From: Hymenobacter mellowenesis | GTDB lineage: Bacteria > Bacteroidota > Bacteroidia > Cytophagales > Hymenobacteraceae | Assembly: GCF_030581005.1 (NCBI RefSeq) | Contig: NZ_JAUQSX010000008.1 | Span: 62,001-126,000 of the forward strand | Reading direction: 5' to 3' | Length of the DNA: 64,000 nt | Shown: positions 1 to 8,010 of the stretch, piece by piece | Layout of the letters: every line of letters begins with the position of its first letter | How positions within the stretch are numbered: the first letter of the stretch is position 1 | Position numbers and translations under genes: made by a program | The notes under the pieces: model-generated | Told to the model about the DNA's origin: nothing | The model's input: the letters and a program-made list of their open reading frames with translations, nothing else | Databases searched by the model: none

Positions 1-964
1 CGTTCAGAATGGGCAGCGGCTCGGCCCCAATATCTTCGGAAAGCTGGAAATACTCGAAAAAGCCCAGCCCGAACGACTGGTAATAATCCGGCGTGTAGCG
101 GTGCTTGAACTCTTTGTTCCACCGGTTTATCATCGGCTGGCGCGAGGCCACGTCGCCGATGGTTTCCTTCCATTGGTAGCGGTTATCCAGCGTCATGCCC
201 TCTACGATGCAGCCGCCGGGGAAGCGTAGGAAACCCGGCTTCATGTCCTTGAGCAGCTGTACGATGTCAGGCCGCAGACCATTCTCCCGCTTCAGCCAGG
301 TGTCTTTCGGGAAGAGCGACACTACGTCGAGGTCCACCGCGCCGGCGCCATCCATCGTCAGCTTGAGGCGTGCTTTCGCCGCCGTGGCCGAGGGTTTCAT
401 CACCACCGTGTACTTCTTCCACTCGCCGGTAAGGCCCATGATTTGGCCCTGCGCCAGGGCGCGGCCGCCGTCTTCCAGCGTCACGGTCAGGCCGCTCACG
501 CCGCCCCCGCCCTTGCGGGCGTAAATCGAAAATATGTATTCGGCGCCTTCCTTCACGCCCATGCCCCGGAAGCCCTCGTTCACGAAGCCGGCATCCGAGC
601 CGGCGGTTTTGGCACTCAGGCGCAGGAAGTGGCTGTTGGCGTTGCTGATGGGCCGGTCGTTCGACACGAGGTAGCTTTCCAGCCCCGCCGCGCCTTTAAT
701 TGCCTTCCAGCCGATGAGGTGGTCGTCGTATTCAAACGACTTGTTCTTCACCAGCTCGGGGTACAGCCCGCCATCAGCCGCAAAGTTGATGTCCTCGAAA
801 AACAGACCGTACATTTTTTTGGGCACGGCCGCACCGGGTTTGTTCACCTGCACCATGATGGTGGCCGGGGCCGGGCTTTGGGCGCGGGCGACGGGGCTGG
901 TCAGGATGCTGGTCAGGGCCAAGGCGGCCGCTCCCAGTAGGCGCTGGGCTGGGGAGAAGGTCAT
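1..964 (-). CDS. alpha-L-arabinofuranosidase, GH51 family (partial, C-terminus off the window)
   Basis: Secreted enzyme that removes L-arabinofuranosyl side chains from arabinan or arabinoxylan, supplying the arabinose used by the adjacent genes. About 321 codons are visible from the ATG at 964. Residues 1-25 form a signal peptide ending in an ARAQS-type site. Next come the GH51 N-terminal block (MYGLFFEDINFAADGGLYPE), a beta-sandwich stretch, and the catalytic-barrel entry RFPGGCIVEG followed by RYQWKETIGD. Family members are usually about 650 residues, so the catalytic acid/base and nucleophile lie beyond the left edge. It is the last gene of the galM-araB-araD-araA series, 153 bp after araA, with an inverted repeat between. 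Family assignment is firm; exact substrate is inferred. Confidence 0.88.
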   Translation of the reverse strand, partial: MTFSPAQRLLGAAALALTSILTSPVARAQSPAPATIMVQVNKPGAAVPKKMYGLFFEDINFAADGGLYPELVKNKSFEYDDHLIGWKAIKGAAGLESYLVSNDRPISNANSHFLRLSAKTAGSDAGFVNEGFRGMGVKEGAEYIFSIYARKGGGGVSGLTVTLEDGGRALAQGQIMGLTGEWKKYTVVMKPSATAAKARLKLTMDGAGAVDLDVVSLFPKDTWLKRENGLRPDIVQLLKDMKPGFLRFPGGCIVEGMTLDNRYQWKETIGDVASRQPMINRWNKEFKHRYTPDYYQSFGLGFFEYFQLSEDIGAEPLPILN

Positions 965-1000
965 GGGTGGTGGGATTTTGTGCAAGGCGATTGGCTGGGA

Positions 1001-1111
1001 ACGATGTAGAGACGCGACACTTCGCGTCTCGGCGTTGGACGGACGCGCCCGAACGAATCGAACCGCGAACGAGCAGACGCCGAGACGCGAAGTGTCGCGT
1101 CTCTACATCGT
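1001..1111. repeat. REPIN-like inverted repeat, family F
   Basis: Perfect 34-bp arms at 1001-1034 and 1078-1111 around a 43-nt loop. Each arm is itself a hairpin (GAGACGCGA / TCGCGTCTC). This is the only copy of this family in the window. It fills the araA-arabinofuranosidase gap and could affect mRNA stability or readthrough (inference). Confidence 0.8.
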
Positions 1112-1116
1112 TCTGT

Positions 1117-2604
1117 CTAGGCTCGGAATGCTACTTCGTTATACCGCAGTTCGTTTTTGAACGTCCGCAGCTTGGTATCGGCGTCAATTACCACGAACTC
1201 GATGCCAGCCATTTCGGCGAAATCTTCCAGGTATTCAGCCGTCAGGTTCTGGCTGTAGCCGGTGTGGTGGGCGCCGCCGGCCAGAATCCAGGCGGCGGCC
1301 CCGACGGCCAGGCTGGGCTGCACTTTCCAGAGCACGCGGGCCACGGGCAGCTTGGGCAGGTCGGCGGCGGGCAGCACGGCTTCTACTTCGTTCACAATCA
1401 GGCGGAAGCGGTTGCCGAGGTCCACGATGGTGGCGTTCAGGGCGGGGCCGGCGGGGCAGTTGAACACCAGGCGAGCCGGGTCGGCCTTGCCGCCGATGCC
1501 CAGCGGATGCACTTCCACTTTCACCTTGCCTTCGGCAATGCTCGGGCAGATTTCCAGCATGTGCGAGCCGAGCACCTGCTCGTTGCCGGGCTCGAAGTGG
1601 TAGGTGTAGTCCTCCATGAAGGAGTTGCCGCCGGGCAGGCCGGCGCCCATCACCTTCATGGCGCGCACCAGCGCCGAGGTTTTCCAGTCGCCCTCGCCGC
1701 CGAAGCCGTATCCCTCGGCCATAAGCCGCTGCGTGGCGATGCCGGGCAGCTGGGCCATGCCGTGCAGGTCCTCGAAGGTATCGGTGAAGCCCTTGGCGCC
1801 CTTGTCCTGCAGGAACTTGCGCATCCCGGCCTCGATGCGGGCGGCTTCGCGCAGGCTCTCGCGCTGGGCGCCGCCAGCTTTCAGGTCGGCGGCCAGCTCG
1901 TATTCTTTTTCATACGTGGCCAGTAGCTCGTCAATCTGGCTGTCGCTCACCTCGTTCACCACGGCCACCAGGTCGCCGATGCCGTAGGTGTTCACCTCGT
2001 AGCCGAACTTGATTTCGGCTTCCACCTTGTCGCCCTCGGTCACGGCCACGTAGCGCATGTTGTCGCCGAAACGGATGAACTTGGCCGATTGCCAGTCGGC
2101 CCAGGCGCAGGCCACGCGGCTCCAGATGCTCAGGCTCTCGTGTACCGCCGCGCTCTGCCAGTGGCCCACAATCACCTTGCGCTTCAGCCGCATGCGGGCG
2201 CCGATGAAGCCAAACTCCCGGTCGCCGTGCGCCGATTGGTTGGTGTTCATGAAGTCCATGTCGATGTCGGCCCACGGAATGTCGCGGTTGAACTGGGTGT
2301 GCAGGTGCGCCAGCGGCTTTTGCAGGATTTTCAACCCGTTTATCCACATTTTGGCGGGAGAAAACGTGTGCATCCAGGCAATCAGACCCACGCAGTTTTC
2401 GGCCTGGTTGGCTTCCTGCATGAGCTGGTAAATCTCCTGCGGCGTTTTCAGTATGGGCTTGTAAACGATTTTAACGGGCAGCTTACTGCCCAGCGCCGCT
2501 GCAATTTCCTGCGAGTGGCGGGCCACTTCTTCCAGGGTTTCGGGGCCGTAGAGGTGCTGGGTGCCGGTGATGAACCAGGCTTCGTAATGCGAAATGTCAA
2601 TCAT
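1117..2604 (-). CDS. araA: L-arabinose isomerase
   Basis: Converts L-arabinose to L-ribulose, the first step of arabinose catabolism, in the cytoplasm; Mn-dependent. The 495-residue product is collinear with E. coli AraA (500 aa). The conserved start YEAWFITGTQHLYG, the HTFSPAKMWINGL segment, FGDNMRYVAVTEGDK and EGDWKT are all present. By homology the catalytic glutamates are E304 and E331 and a metal-binding histidine is H348, with the GGAHHT segment near residue 447 as the other. The ATG at 2604 matches the family N-terminus. It lies downstream of araD in the arabinose operon, separated by a family-B inverted repeat. Confidence 0.97.
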   Translation of the reverse strand: MIDISHYEAWFITGTQHLYGPETLEEVARHSQEIAAALGSKLPVKIVYKPILKTPQEIYQLMQEANQAENCVGLIAWMHTFSPAKMWINGLKILQKPLAHLHTQFNRDIPWADIDMDFMNTNQSAHGDREFGFIGARMRLKRKVIVGHWQSAAVHESLSIWSRVACAWADWQSAKFIRFGDNMRYVAVTEGDKVEAEIKFGYEVNTYGIGDLVAVVNEVSDSQIDELLATYEKEYELAADLKAGGAQRESLREAARIEAGMRKFLQDKGAKGFTDTFEDLHGMAQLPGIATQRLMAEGYGFGGEGDWKTSALVRAMKVMGAGLPGGNSFMEDYTYHFEPGNEQVLGSHMLEICPSIAEGKVKVEVHPLGIGGKADPARLVFNCPAGPALNATIVDLGNRFRLIVNEVEAVLPAADLPKLPVARVLWKVQPSLAVGAAAWILAGGAHHTGYSQNLTAEYLEDFAEMAGIEFVVIDADTKLRTFKNELRYNEVAFRA

Positions 2605-2615
2605 GAATTTTTGCT

Positions 2616-2698
2616 TGTAGCGTGGACTCTGCGAGTCCGCGCATGAATGTTAATTAAGTAGGCCAGGTGATGCGCGGACTCGCAGAGTCCACGCTACA
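2616..2698. repeat. REPIN-like inverted repeat, family B
   Basis: Perfect 29-bp arms at 2616-2644 and 2670-2698. Each arm contains the small palindrome GGACTCTGCGAGTCC. The right arm abuts the araD stop codon, so the element is essentially the whole araD-araA gap. It is near-identical to the element at 3411-3491. Confidence 0.82.
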
Positions 2699-3400
2699 TC
2701 ACGACTGTCCGTAGTAGGAATTCGCGCCGTGCTTGCGCTCGTAGTGCTTGCGAATGAGGGCATCCTTGAGGCGCGGCACCTCCGGACGCAGGGTGCAGCT
2801 GAGGTAGGCCATGCGGGCCACTTCTTCCAGCACGGCGCTGTTGTACACGGCCTTATCTACCGTCTTGCCCCAGGTGAAAGGGGCGTGGTTGGCCAGCAGC
2901 ACCATTTCTACCTCGCTAGGCGAGAGGCCGCGCCGCTGGAACTCATTGAGAATCTGCCAGCCGGTCTGGTGCTCGTAGTCGCCCGCAATCATGGCATCCT
3001 CCATGGGCGGGGCGCAAGGAATGTCCACGGTGAGGTGGTCGGCGTGGGTGGTGCCGAGGATGGGGATGTCGCGCTGCGCCTGGGCCCAGGCCGTGGCGTA
3101 AGTACTGTGCGTGTGCACGATGCCGCCGATGTGCTCCCAATGCGTGTAGAGCACGGCGTGGGTTTTGGTATCGGAACTCGGTCGCTTCTCCCCTTCCAGC
3201 ACGTTGTTGGCAAAATCGAGGATAACAATGTCCTCCGGTTTCAGCAGTTCGTAGGGCACGCCGCTGGGCTTGATGGCAAACACACGCTTCTCCCGGTCAA
3301 CCATGCTGGCATTGCCGAAGGTGAAGAGCACCAGCCCGAGCTTGGGCAGCTGCATGTTGGCGTTGTAGCACGCCTGTTTTAGGTCCTGGTATTGGCTCAT
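2699..3400 (-). CDS. araD: L-ribulose-5-phosphate 4-epimerase
   Basis: Epimerises L-ribulose 5-phosphate to D-xylulose 5-phosphate, feeding arabinose carbon into the pentose phosphate pathway. It is a class II aldolase/AraD fold of 233 residues (E. coli 231). The zinc-binding VHTHS motif has H96 and H98, with H172 in ANHAPFTWG. D77 in the SSDT motif matches the catalytic-loop aspartate. The C-terminus HYERKHGANSYYGQ is typical. The ATG overlaps the araB stop by 4 bp (ATGA), implying translational coupling. Confidence 0.97.
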   Translation of the reverse strand: MSQYQDLKQACYNANMQLPKLGLVLFTFGNASMVDREKRVFAIKPSGVPYELLKPEDIVILDFANNVLEGEKRPSSDTKTHAVLYTHWEHIGGIVHTHSTYATAWAQAQRDIPILGTTHADHLTVDIPCAPPMEDAMIAGDYEHQTGWQILNEFQRRGLSPSEVEMVLLANHAPFTWGKTVDKAVYNSAVLEEVARMAYLSCTLRPEVPRLKDALIRKHYERKHGANSYYGQS

Positions 3401-5148
3401 GCGGTGGGTTGTAGCGTGGACTCTGCGAGTCCGCGCGTGGCGGAAGTTATTTGTCCGTCGTTCGGGCGCGGACTCGCAGAGTCCACGCTACTTTCCACAA
3501 ACCGGCCGAATGCCTGGTACTGCGCGTAGCGGGCCGCGTAGTCGGCCACGCGGGCGGGGTTAGGCGTGTAGGTTTCGGCAAAGCCGCTGCCCATGGCCTG
3601 CTGGGCCGTGAGCACGTCGGCGTGGATGCCGGCGGCCACGGCCGCGTACATGGCCGCGCCCAGCGCCGGTGCCTGCTCCGACACGGCAATCTTGATGGGC
3701 CGGTCGAGCACGTCAGCCAGCGTCTGCATCACGAACTGCGACTTTTTCGCCACGCCGCCGATGCCGATGACCTGCTTAATGGCAATGCCTTCGGCTTCAA
3801 ACCGCTCCACAATCTGCTTCGAGCCGTAGCAGATGGCCTCCACCAGCGCCCGGAACACCTGGGGCGCACTCGTGCCCATCGTCAGATTCATCAGGGCGCC
3901 TTTCAGGGCCTGGTTGGCGTCGGGGGTGCGGCGGCCGTTCACCCAGTCCAGGGCCAATACCTGCGACTCGGCCGGGTCCACCTTCGCGGCGGCTTCGCTG
4001 AGCTGCCGGAGCAGTTGCTCGCTCATTTCCTCGCGCAGGGCGGCTTGCAGCTCGGGCGTCAGGACTTTGGAAGTACTTAGCACGTTTTGCAGCGGCCACT
4101 CCAGCATCTGGCGGAACCAGGCCAGCAGGTCACCAAAGGCCGACTGGCCGGCTTCGAGTCCGAGCATGCCGGGAATCACCGAGCCATCCACCTGCCCGCA
4201 GATGCCGGCCACGAGGTGGGCGCCCACTTCGGAGGTCGGCGCCACCACAATATCGCAGGTGCTGGTGCCCATCACCTTCACCATCGAATAGGCTTCGATT
4301 TCACCCGCCACGGCGCCCGCGTGAGCATCGAAGGAGCCGACGGCTACTACAGTGTCGGTGCTCAGCCCAAGGCGCTCGGCCCACTCTTCGGAGAGGTGGC
4401 CGGCCACTTCATCGGCAGTGTAAGTTTCGGTGAATAATCGATTGCGTAAACCGGCCAGTTTAGGTTCGAGGTGCACCAGAAACTCCTCCGACGGCAGGCC
4501 GCCCCAGCTCTCGTGCCACATGGCCTTGTGTCCGGCGGCGCAGCGGCTGCGCTTGAAGCTGGCCAGCTCGCCGCCGGTGAGCAGCAGCGTTATCCAGTCG
4601 CAGTGCTCCATCCAGGAGTGGGCGGCCTGGGCTACGGACGCGTCTTCGCGCACTACGTGGGCGATTTTGGCCCAAAACCACTCCGACGAATAGATGCCGC
4701 CTTCGTACTTGGTGAAATCTTCGCCGCCCCAGGTGCGGGCTTTGTGGTTGATTTCGGCGGCTTCGGCCAGGGCCGTGTGGTCTTTCCAGAGCACGAACTG
4801 GGCGTTGGGGTTGTCGGCAAACTCGGGCAGCAAGCCCAGCGCCACGCCGTTGGCATTTACCGGGCCGGGCGTGCTACCGGTGGTGTCCACGGCCAGGCCC
4901 TTTATCTGGTCGGTGGGTACTTGCTGAGCTACGCGGCGCACCACGCTTTCCAGCCCTTCGATGTAGTCGAGCGGGTGCTGGCGGAACTGGTTTTTGGCCG
5001 GGTTGCAGTATTGCAGGGTTTTCCAGCGCGTATAATTATGCACGGCCTGGGCCTTTTCGGCCCCGGTGCGGGCATCGACGAGTACGGCGCGCACGGAGTC
5101 GGTGCCGTAGTCGACGCCGATGACGTAGGCGGGAGGGGTTTGGTCCAC
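3397..5148 (-). CDS. araB: L-ribulokinase with a repeat-derived C-terminal tail
   Basis: FGGY-family sugar kinase phosphorylating L-ribulose. The ATP-binding entry IGVDYGTDSVRAVLVD is at residues 8-23, with VMGTSTCDIVV and GIGGVAKKSQFVMQ further on. Length is 583 aa against 566 for E. coli. The last 30-odd residues (from ESSVDSASPRP onward) are encoded by a family-B inverted repeat at 3411-3491. The element has therefore replaced the native stop while the ATGA overlap with araD is kept. The core kinase looks intact, so function is expected. Confidence 0.95.
   Translation of the reverse strand: MDQTPPAYVIGVDYGTDSVRAVLVDARTGAEKAQAVHNYTRWKTLQYCNPAKNQFRQHPLDYIEGLESVVRRVAQQVPTDQIKGLAVDTTGSTPGPVNANGVALGLLPEFADNPNAQFVLWKDHTALAEAAEINHKARTWGGEDFTKYEGGIYSSEWFWAKIAHVVREDASVAQAAHSWMEHCDWITLLLTGGELASFKRSRCAAGHKAMWHESWGGLPSEEFLVHLEPKLAGLRNRLFTETYTADEVAGHLSEEWAERLGLSTDTVVAVGSFDAHAGAVAGEIEAYSMVKVMGTSTCDIVVAPTSEVGAHLVAGICGQVDGSVIPGMLGLEAGQSAFGDLLAWFRQMLEWPLQNVLSTSKVLTPELQAALREEMSEQLLRQLSEAAAKVDPAESQVLALDWVNGRRTPDANQALKGALMNLTMGTSAPQVFRALVEAICYGSKQIVERFEAEGIAIKQVIGIGGVAKKSQFVMQTLADVLDRPIKIAVSEQAPALGAAMYAAVAAGIHADVLTAQQAMGSGFAETYTPNPARVADYAARYAQYQAFGRFVESSVDSASPRPNDGQITSATRGLAESTLQPTA
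3411..3491. repeat. REPIN-like inverted repeat, family B, inside the araB coding end
   Basis: Perfect 25-bp arms at 3411-3435 and 3467-3491 (GTAGCGTGGACTCTG... / ...CAGAGTCCACGCTAC). On the minus strand the whole element is open in the araB frame and translated as the AraB tail. Confidence 0.82.
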
Positions 5149-5175
5149 GGGTGTTTTTTGGGGTTAATTGCAGCA

Positions 5176-5275
5176 CGTCATGCAGAGCGCAGCGAAGCAT
5201 CTTGCCCGCCACCACTAATCCTGTCGATTGAGTTGCGTTGCGCGGGCAAGATGCTTCGCTGCGCTCTGCATGACG
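5176..5275. repeat. REPIN-like inverted repeat, family A
   Basis: Perfect 34-bp arms at 5176-5209 and 5242-5275. The arm core is CGTCATGCAGAGCGCAGCG followed by AAGCATCTTGC, with an imperfect internal hairpin (ATGC..GCAT). It occupies the galM-araB gap within the operon. Confidence 0.85.
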
Positions 5276-5295
5276 TTCAGGTTTCGTTATCGATA

Positions 5296-6498
5296 CTACT
5301 TCCGCACCCCGAACTTGTAGGTGCTCACGGTGTGGTACGTCTCGCCCGGCTTCAGCTCGGTGCTGGGGAACTTGGGCTGGTTGGGCGAGTCGGGGAAGTG
5401 CTGGGTTTCGAGGCAGAAGCCAGCGTGCTTGCCGTACACGGTGCCGCCCTTGCCCTTGAGGGTGCCGTCGAGGAAGTTGCCGGTGTAGAACTGGATGCCG
5501 GGCTGGTCGGTGGTCACCTCCAGGGTGCGGCCGGTGGCGGGGTCGTACACGGTGGCGGCGGCATGCTCGCCGGTGGCGGTGTTCAGCACCCAGTTGTGGT
5601 CGTAGCCGCCGGGCACCTGGCCGATACGCTCGCCGATGGCGTGGGGCGTGGTGAAGTCGAAGGCCGTGCCCTTCACCGGGCGCAGCTCGCCGGTCGGAAT
5701 CAGGGTGGCGTCCACCACGGTGTAGCGGTCGGCGGGCAGCGTCACTTCGTGGTTCAGCACGTCCTTGCCGGCGCCGTGGTTCAGGTTGAAGTAGGCGTGG
5801 TTGGTCAGGTTCAGCACCGTGGCCTTATCGGTGGTAGCGGTGTAGTCGATTTTGAGGGCGTTGTCGTTGGTGAGGGTGTACACCACGGCCACGGTTAGGG
5901 TGCCGGGGTAGCCTTCCTCGCCGTCCTTGCTCACGTAGGTGAGCTTCAGGCTCTGGCCGTCGGCGCCGGTGCCGGGCTCGGCCTGCCACACCACTTTGTC
6001 GAAGCCTTTGAGGCCACCGTGCAAGCTATTCGGGCCGTTGTTTTTGGCGAGGGTATATTCCTTGCCTTCGAGGGTGAATTTACCGCCCTTGATGCGGTTG
6101 CCGTAGCGGCCAATGAGCGCGCCGAAGTAGGGGCCAGCTTTCACAAACTCGGGGCTTTGGTAGCCGCTCACGTTGTCGAAGCCGAGGATGACGTCGCCCA
6201 TCTTACCGTCTTTGTCCGGCACGAGCAGGCTGGTGAGCGTGCCACCGTAGTTGGTGATGGTGGCCTTCACGCCGTTGGCGTTGGCGAGGGTGAAAAGCTG
6301 CACTTCGGTGCCGTCGGTGGTTTTGCCAAAGGAGGCGGAGGTGGGCATAGCTGCTGATTTCGTTGAGGCGGAATCGGCCGGGGCCGACGCCGTGGGGGTG
6401 GAAGTTTGCTCAGCGGTTTGGTTGGACCCGCAGGCGGCCAGCAACAGCAGGCCGGGCAGTGTTACGGCCAGCAGCCGGGAACGGCGAAAGGAAATCAT
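5296..6498 (-). CDS. galM: aldose 1-epimerase (mutarotase), lipoprotein
   Basis: Interconverts alpha and beta anomers of aldoses. Here it is probably periplasmic and processes arabinose or galactose released outside the cell. I chose the ATG at 6498 because it gives a lipoprotein signal peptide with lipobox LAAC (Cys23); an upstream in-frame start would lie in the promoter. The 400-residue product has the family blocks NSLHGG (H160), NLTNHAYFNL (H234), GGYDHNWVL and CLETQHFPDSPN (catalytic Glu near 364). It is the first gene of the operon, followed by araB after a family-A repeat. The arabinose context suggests an arabinose mutarotase, though the family is promiscuous. Confidence 0.93.
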   Translation of the reverse strand: MISFRRSRLLAVTLPGLLLLAACGSNQTAEQTSTPTASAPADSASTKSAAMPTSASFGKTTDGTEVQLFTLANANGVKATITNYGGTLTSLLVPDKDGKMGDVILGFDNVSGYQSPEFVKAGPYFGALIGRYGNRIKGGKFTLEGKEYTLAKNNGPNSLHGGLKGFDKVVWQAEPGTGADGQSLKLTYVSKDGEEGYPGTLTVAVVYTLTNDNALKIDYTATTDKATVLNLTNHAYFNLNHGAGKDVLNHEVTLPADRYTVVDATLIPTGELRPVKGTAFDFTTPHAIGERIGQVPGGYDHNWVLNTATGEHAAATVYDPATGRTLEVTTDQPGIQFYTGNFLDGTLKGKGGTVYGKHAGFCLETQHFPDSPNQPKFPSTELKPGETYHTVSTYKFGVRK

Positions 6499-6542
6499 GA
6501 GGAAATGGGTGGGGAAAAGCAGTTGCGAAGAGTCAAGTGACA

Positions 6543-6572
6543 CAAATCTACACAATCGATTGTGCGATACAA
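6543..6572 (-). promoter_or_regulatory. promoter of the galM-araBDA operon
   Basis: On the minus strand, TTG (6570-6572), a 19-nt spacer and TAGATTTG (6543-6550) match the Bacteroidota consensus TTG/TTTG-N17-23-TAnnTTTG. It lies about 45 bp upstream of the galM ATG. The rest of the 6499-6816 gap shows only this promoter and the -7 box of the divergent ATPase gene. Confidence 0.7.
6551..6564. promoter_or_regulatory. LacI-type operator palindrome in the ara promoter spacer
   Basis: Perfect 14-bp palindrome CACAATCGATTGTG lying exactly between the -33 and -7 elements. Its core AATCGATT fits the AAnCGnTT centre of LacI-family operators. The position would block RNA polymerase, so a sugar-released repressor is inferred. 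No regulator gene is in the window. Confidence 0.6.
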
Positions 6573-6783
6573 GCGAGATTGACTGCAAAACTCCTGAATT
6601 GCCGGAATTTTACGCTGGCCCTCACGGCCTGCGACATCTCTGCAACACAGTTGCGCACTGCTGACTTCCAGCGCAGGAAATGCTGCTAAGGGAGCTGTGG
6701 GCTGCCGGCTTCGTTGCATGGCCTCCCCGTGGCCAGCCCAGCAAACGCCACACAGCGCCCCGGCAACGGGGGCCGCCGCGTGT

Positions 6784-6791
6784 TACTTTTG
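6784..6791 (+). promoter_or_regulatory. -7 box of the ATPase-nuclease module
   Basis: TACTTTTG (TAnnTTTG) ends 25 bp before the ATG at 6817. I see no convincing -33 TTG. Confidence 0.4.
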
Positions 6792-6816
6792 GCCCCGTCC
6801 CTTTGTTGAGAATGTT

Positions 6817-8007
6817 ATGAACGAGCAGCTAGTTGTCAAGAATTTCGGCCCCATCAAAGGCGCCACGGTGGACTTCAAGCGCGTCACCGTTTTCATCGGG
6901 CCGACGGGCGGCGGGAAGAGCACGCTGGCGAAGCTGGCGGCGGTGTTTCGGGATGATGACGGATGGATGAGTGAACACAATCCAGAAAACGAAAAAGATG
7001 ATTTTGAAGAGCTACTTAATAAATATCTCATTCTTGATTATCGAAAGGCAGACGGTAACGCATTGTGGCAGGCAGATAGAGACATAGTCATTTATGGCAT
7101 CAACGGCTTAGAACACGATGATAGTAAGCATAAAGAAATTTTTAAAGCTGGCAGTGATGCGTTCGAGCGAATTGCGGCAAGGGGAGGTATTGTAGATGAG
7201 TTCAGCATTTTTAGCCACGCAACTGAGAAGGAGCGACGGGCAATGACTGGCATGTACAGACGGCCCTTATCTGTCTATTATATCCCTGCTGACCGGGCTT
7301 TTGCTTCCGCATTGGATAGTGGTTTGGCAGGACTTGCTCTAGCAGGCATTGCATTACCCAAAGCTCTGTTAAGCTTCTTAAATGAGTTCAAACTAGCTCA
7401 GAACAACTTGCAGATGTTTCCGCTTGATGTTCCTTTTTTGAAACTTCGCTACAGAATGGTTGACAAGCAACCTCGGGTAGAGTTATTGGGTCCTAATGAA
7501 GTTATCGAACTAGAAAAAGGAGCGAGCGGAATACAGTCCATAATACCGATGATGCTCATCATCAATAATGCTATTAAGAGACGTTCAAAACAGGTCGTTC
7601 CCTATAGTTTTATCATTGAAGAGCCAGAATTGAACCTCTACCCCACCGCTCAGCAGGGTCTGCTGAACTGGCTGGTGGAGAAATGCACCAAGGGCGAAAA
7701 CGACCTGACGATAACCACGCACAGCCCCTACATTTTATCCCACTTGAACTTGCTGCTTTATGCTTACCAAGTGGGCAATAAAGACGAGGAAAAGCGGGCC
7801 AAAGTGAAAGCCATTATTCCCGAAGAATACTGGATAAATCCCGATGAGTTTGCCGCTTATTATGTAAATGGCCCGGAAGGAGAAAACGGCGTTCGCTCGC
7901 TGGTTGATGCCGAAACCAAGCTGATATCACGCAATGGGCTGGACACGATTTCCGGCATTCAAGCCGACCAGTTCGACCAGTTGTTAGACATCAACAGCGG
8001 GTTTTAG
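6817..8007 (+). CDS. AAA/OLD-like ATPase of a two-gene candidate defence module
   Basis: A 396-residue RecF/SMC-type ATPase. Walker A is GPTGGGKST at residues 28-36. A signature-like segment (EKGASGIQS) precedes Walker B (SFIIEEPELNLYP), and the switch histidine is in TITTHSPYILSHLN. The ATG at 6817 begins directly with the family start MNEQLVVKNFGPIKGA. An earlier in-frame ATG would overlap the -7 box. It has no membrane or DNA-binding domain that I recognise. The next gene starts 3 bp after its stop, so the two are almost certainly co-translated. The middle (about 6960-7640) is visibly AT-richer than the surroundings, with rarer codons, suggesting horizontal acquisition. Such ATPases pair with nucleases in several anti-phage systems; the role here is inferred. 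Confidence 0.8.
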   Translation: MNEQLVVKNFGPIKGATVDFKRVTVFIGPTGGGKSTLAKLAAVFRDDDGWMSEHNPENEKDDFEELLNKYLILDYRKADGNALWQADRDIVIYGINGLEHDDSKHKEIFKAGSDAFERIAARGGIVDEFSIFSHATEKERRAMTGMYRRPLSVYYIPADRAFASALDSGLAGLALAGIALPKALLSFLNEFKLAQNNLQMFPLDVPFLKLRYRMVDKQPRVELLGPNEVIELEKGASGIQSIIPMMLIINNAIKRRSKQVVPYSFIIEEPELNLYPTAQQGLLNWLVEKCTKGENDLTITTHSPYILSHLNLLLYAYQVGNKDEEKRAKVKAIIPEEYWINPDEFAAYYVNGPEGENGVRSLVDAETKLISRNGLDTISGIQADQFDQLLDINSGF

Positions 8008-8010
8008 GCC

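Noticed and set aside
4430..4445. Second copy of the AATCGATT operator core inside araB
   Set aside because: Only the core matches, without the flanking palindrome, and it lies in coding sequence; chance is likely.
5176..5275. Family-A repeats as ordinary rho-independent terminators
   Set aside because: Arms are 30-38 bp with large loops, mostly no U-tract, the same core recurs at eight places including inside an operon and between divergent genes.
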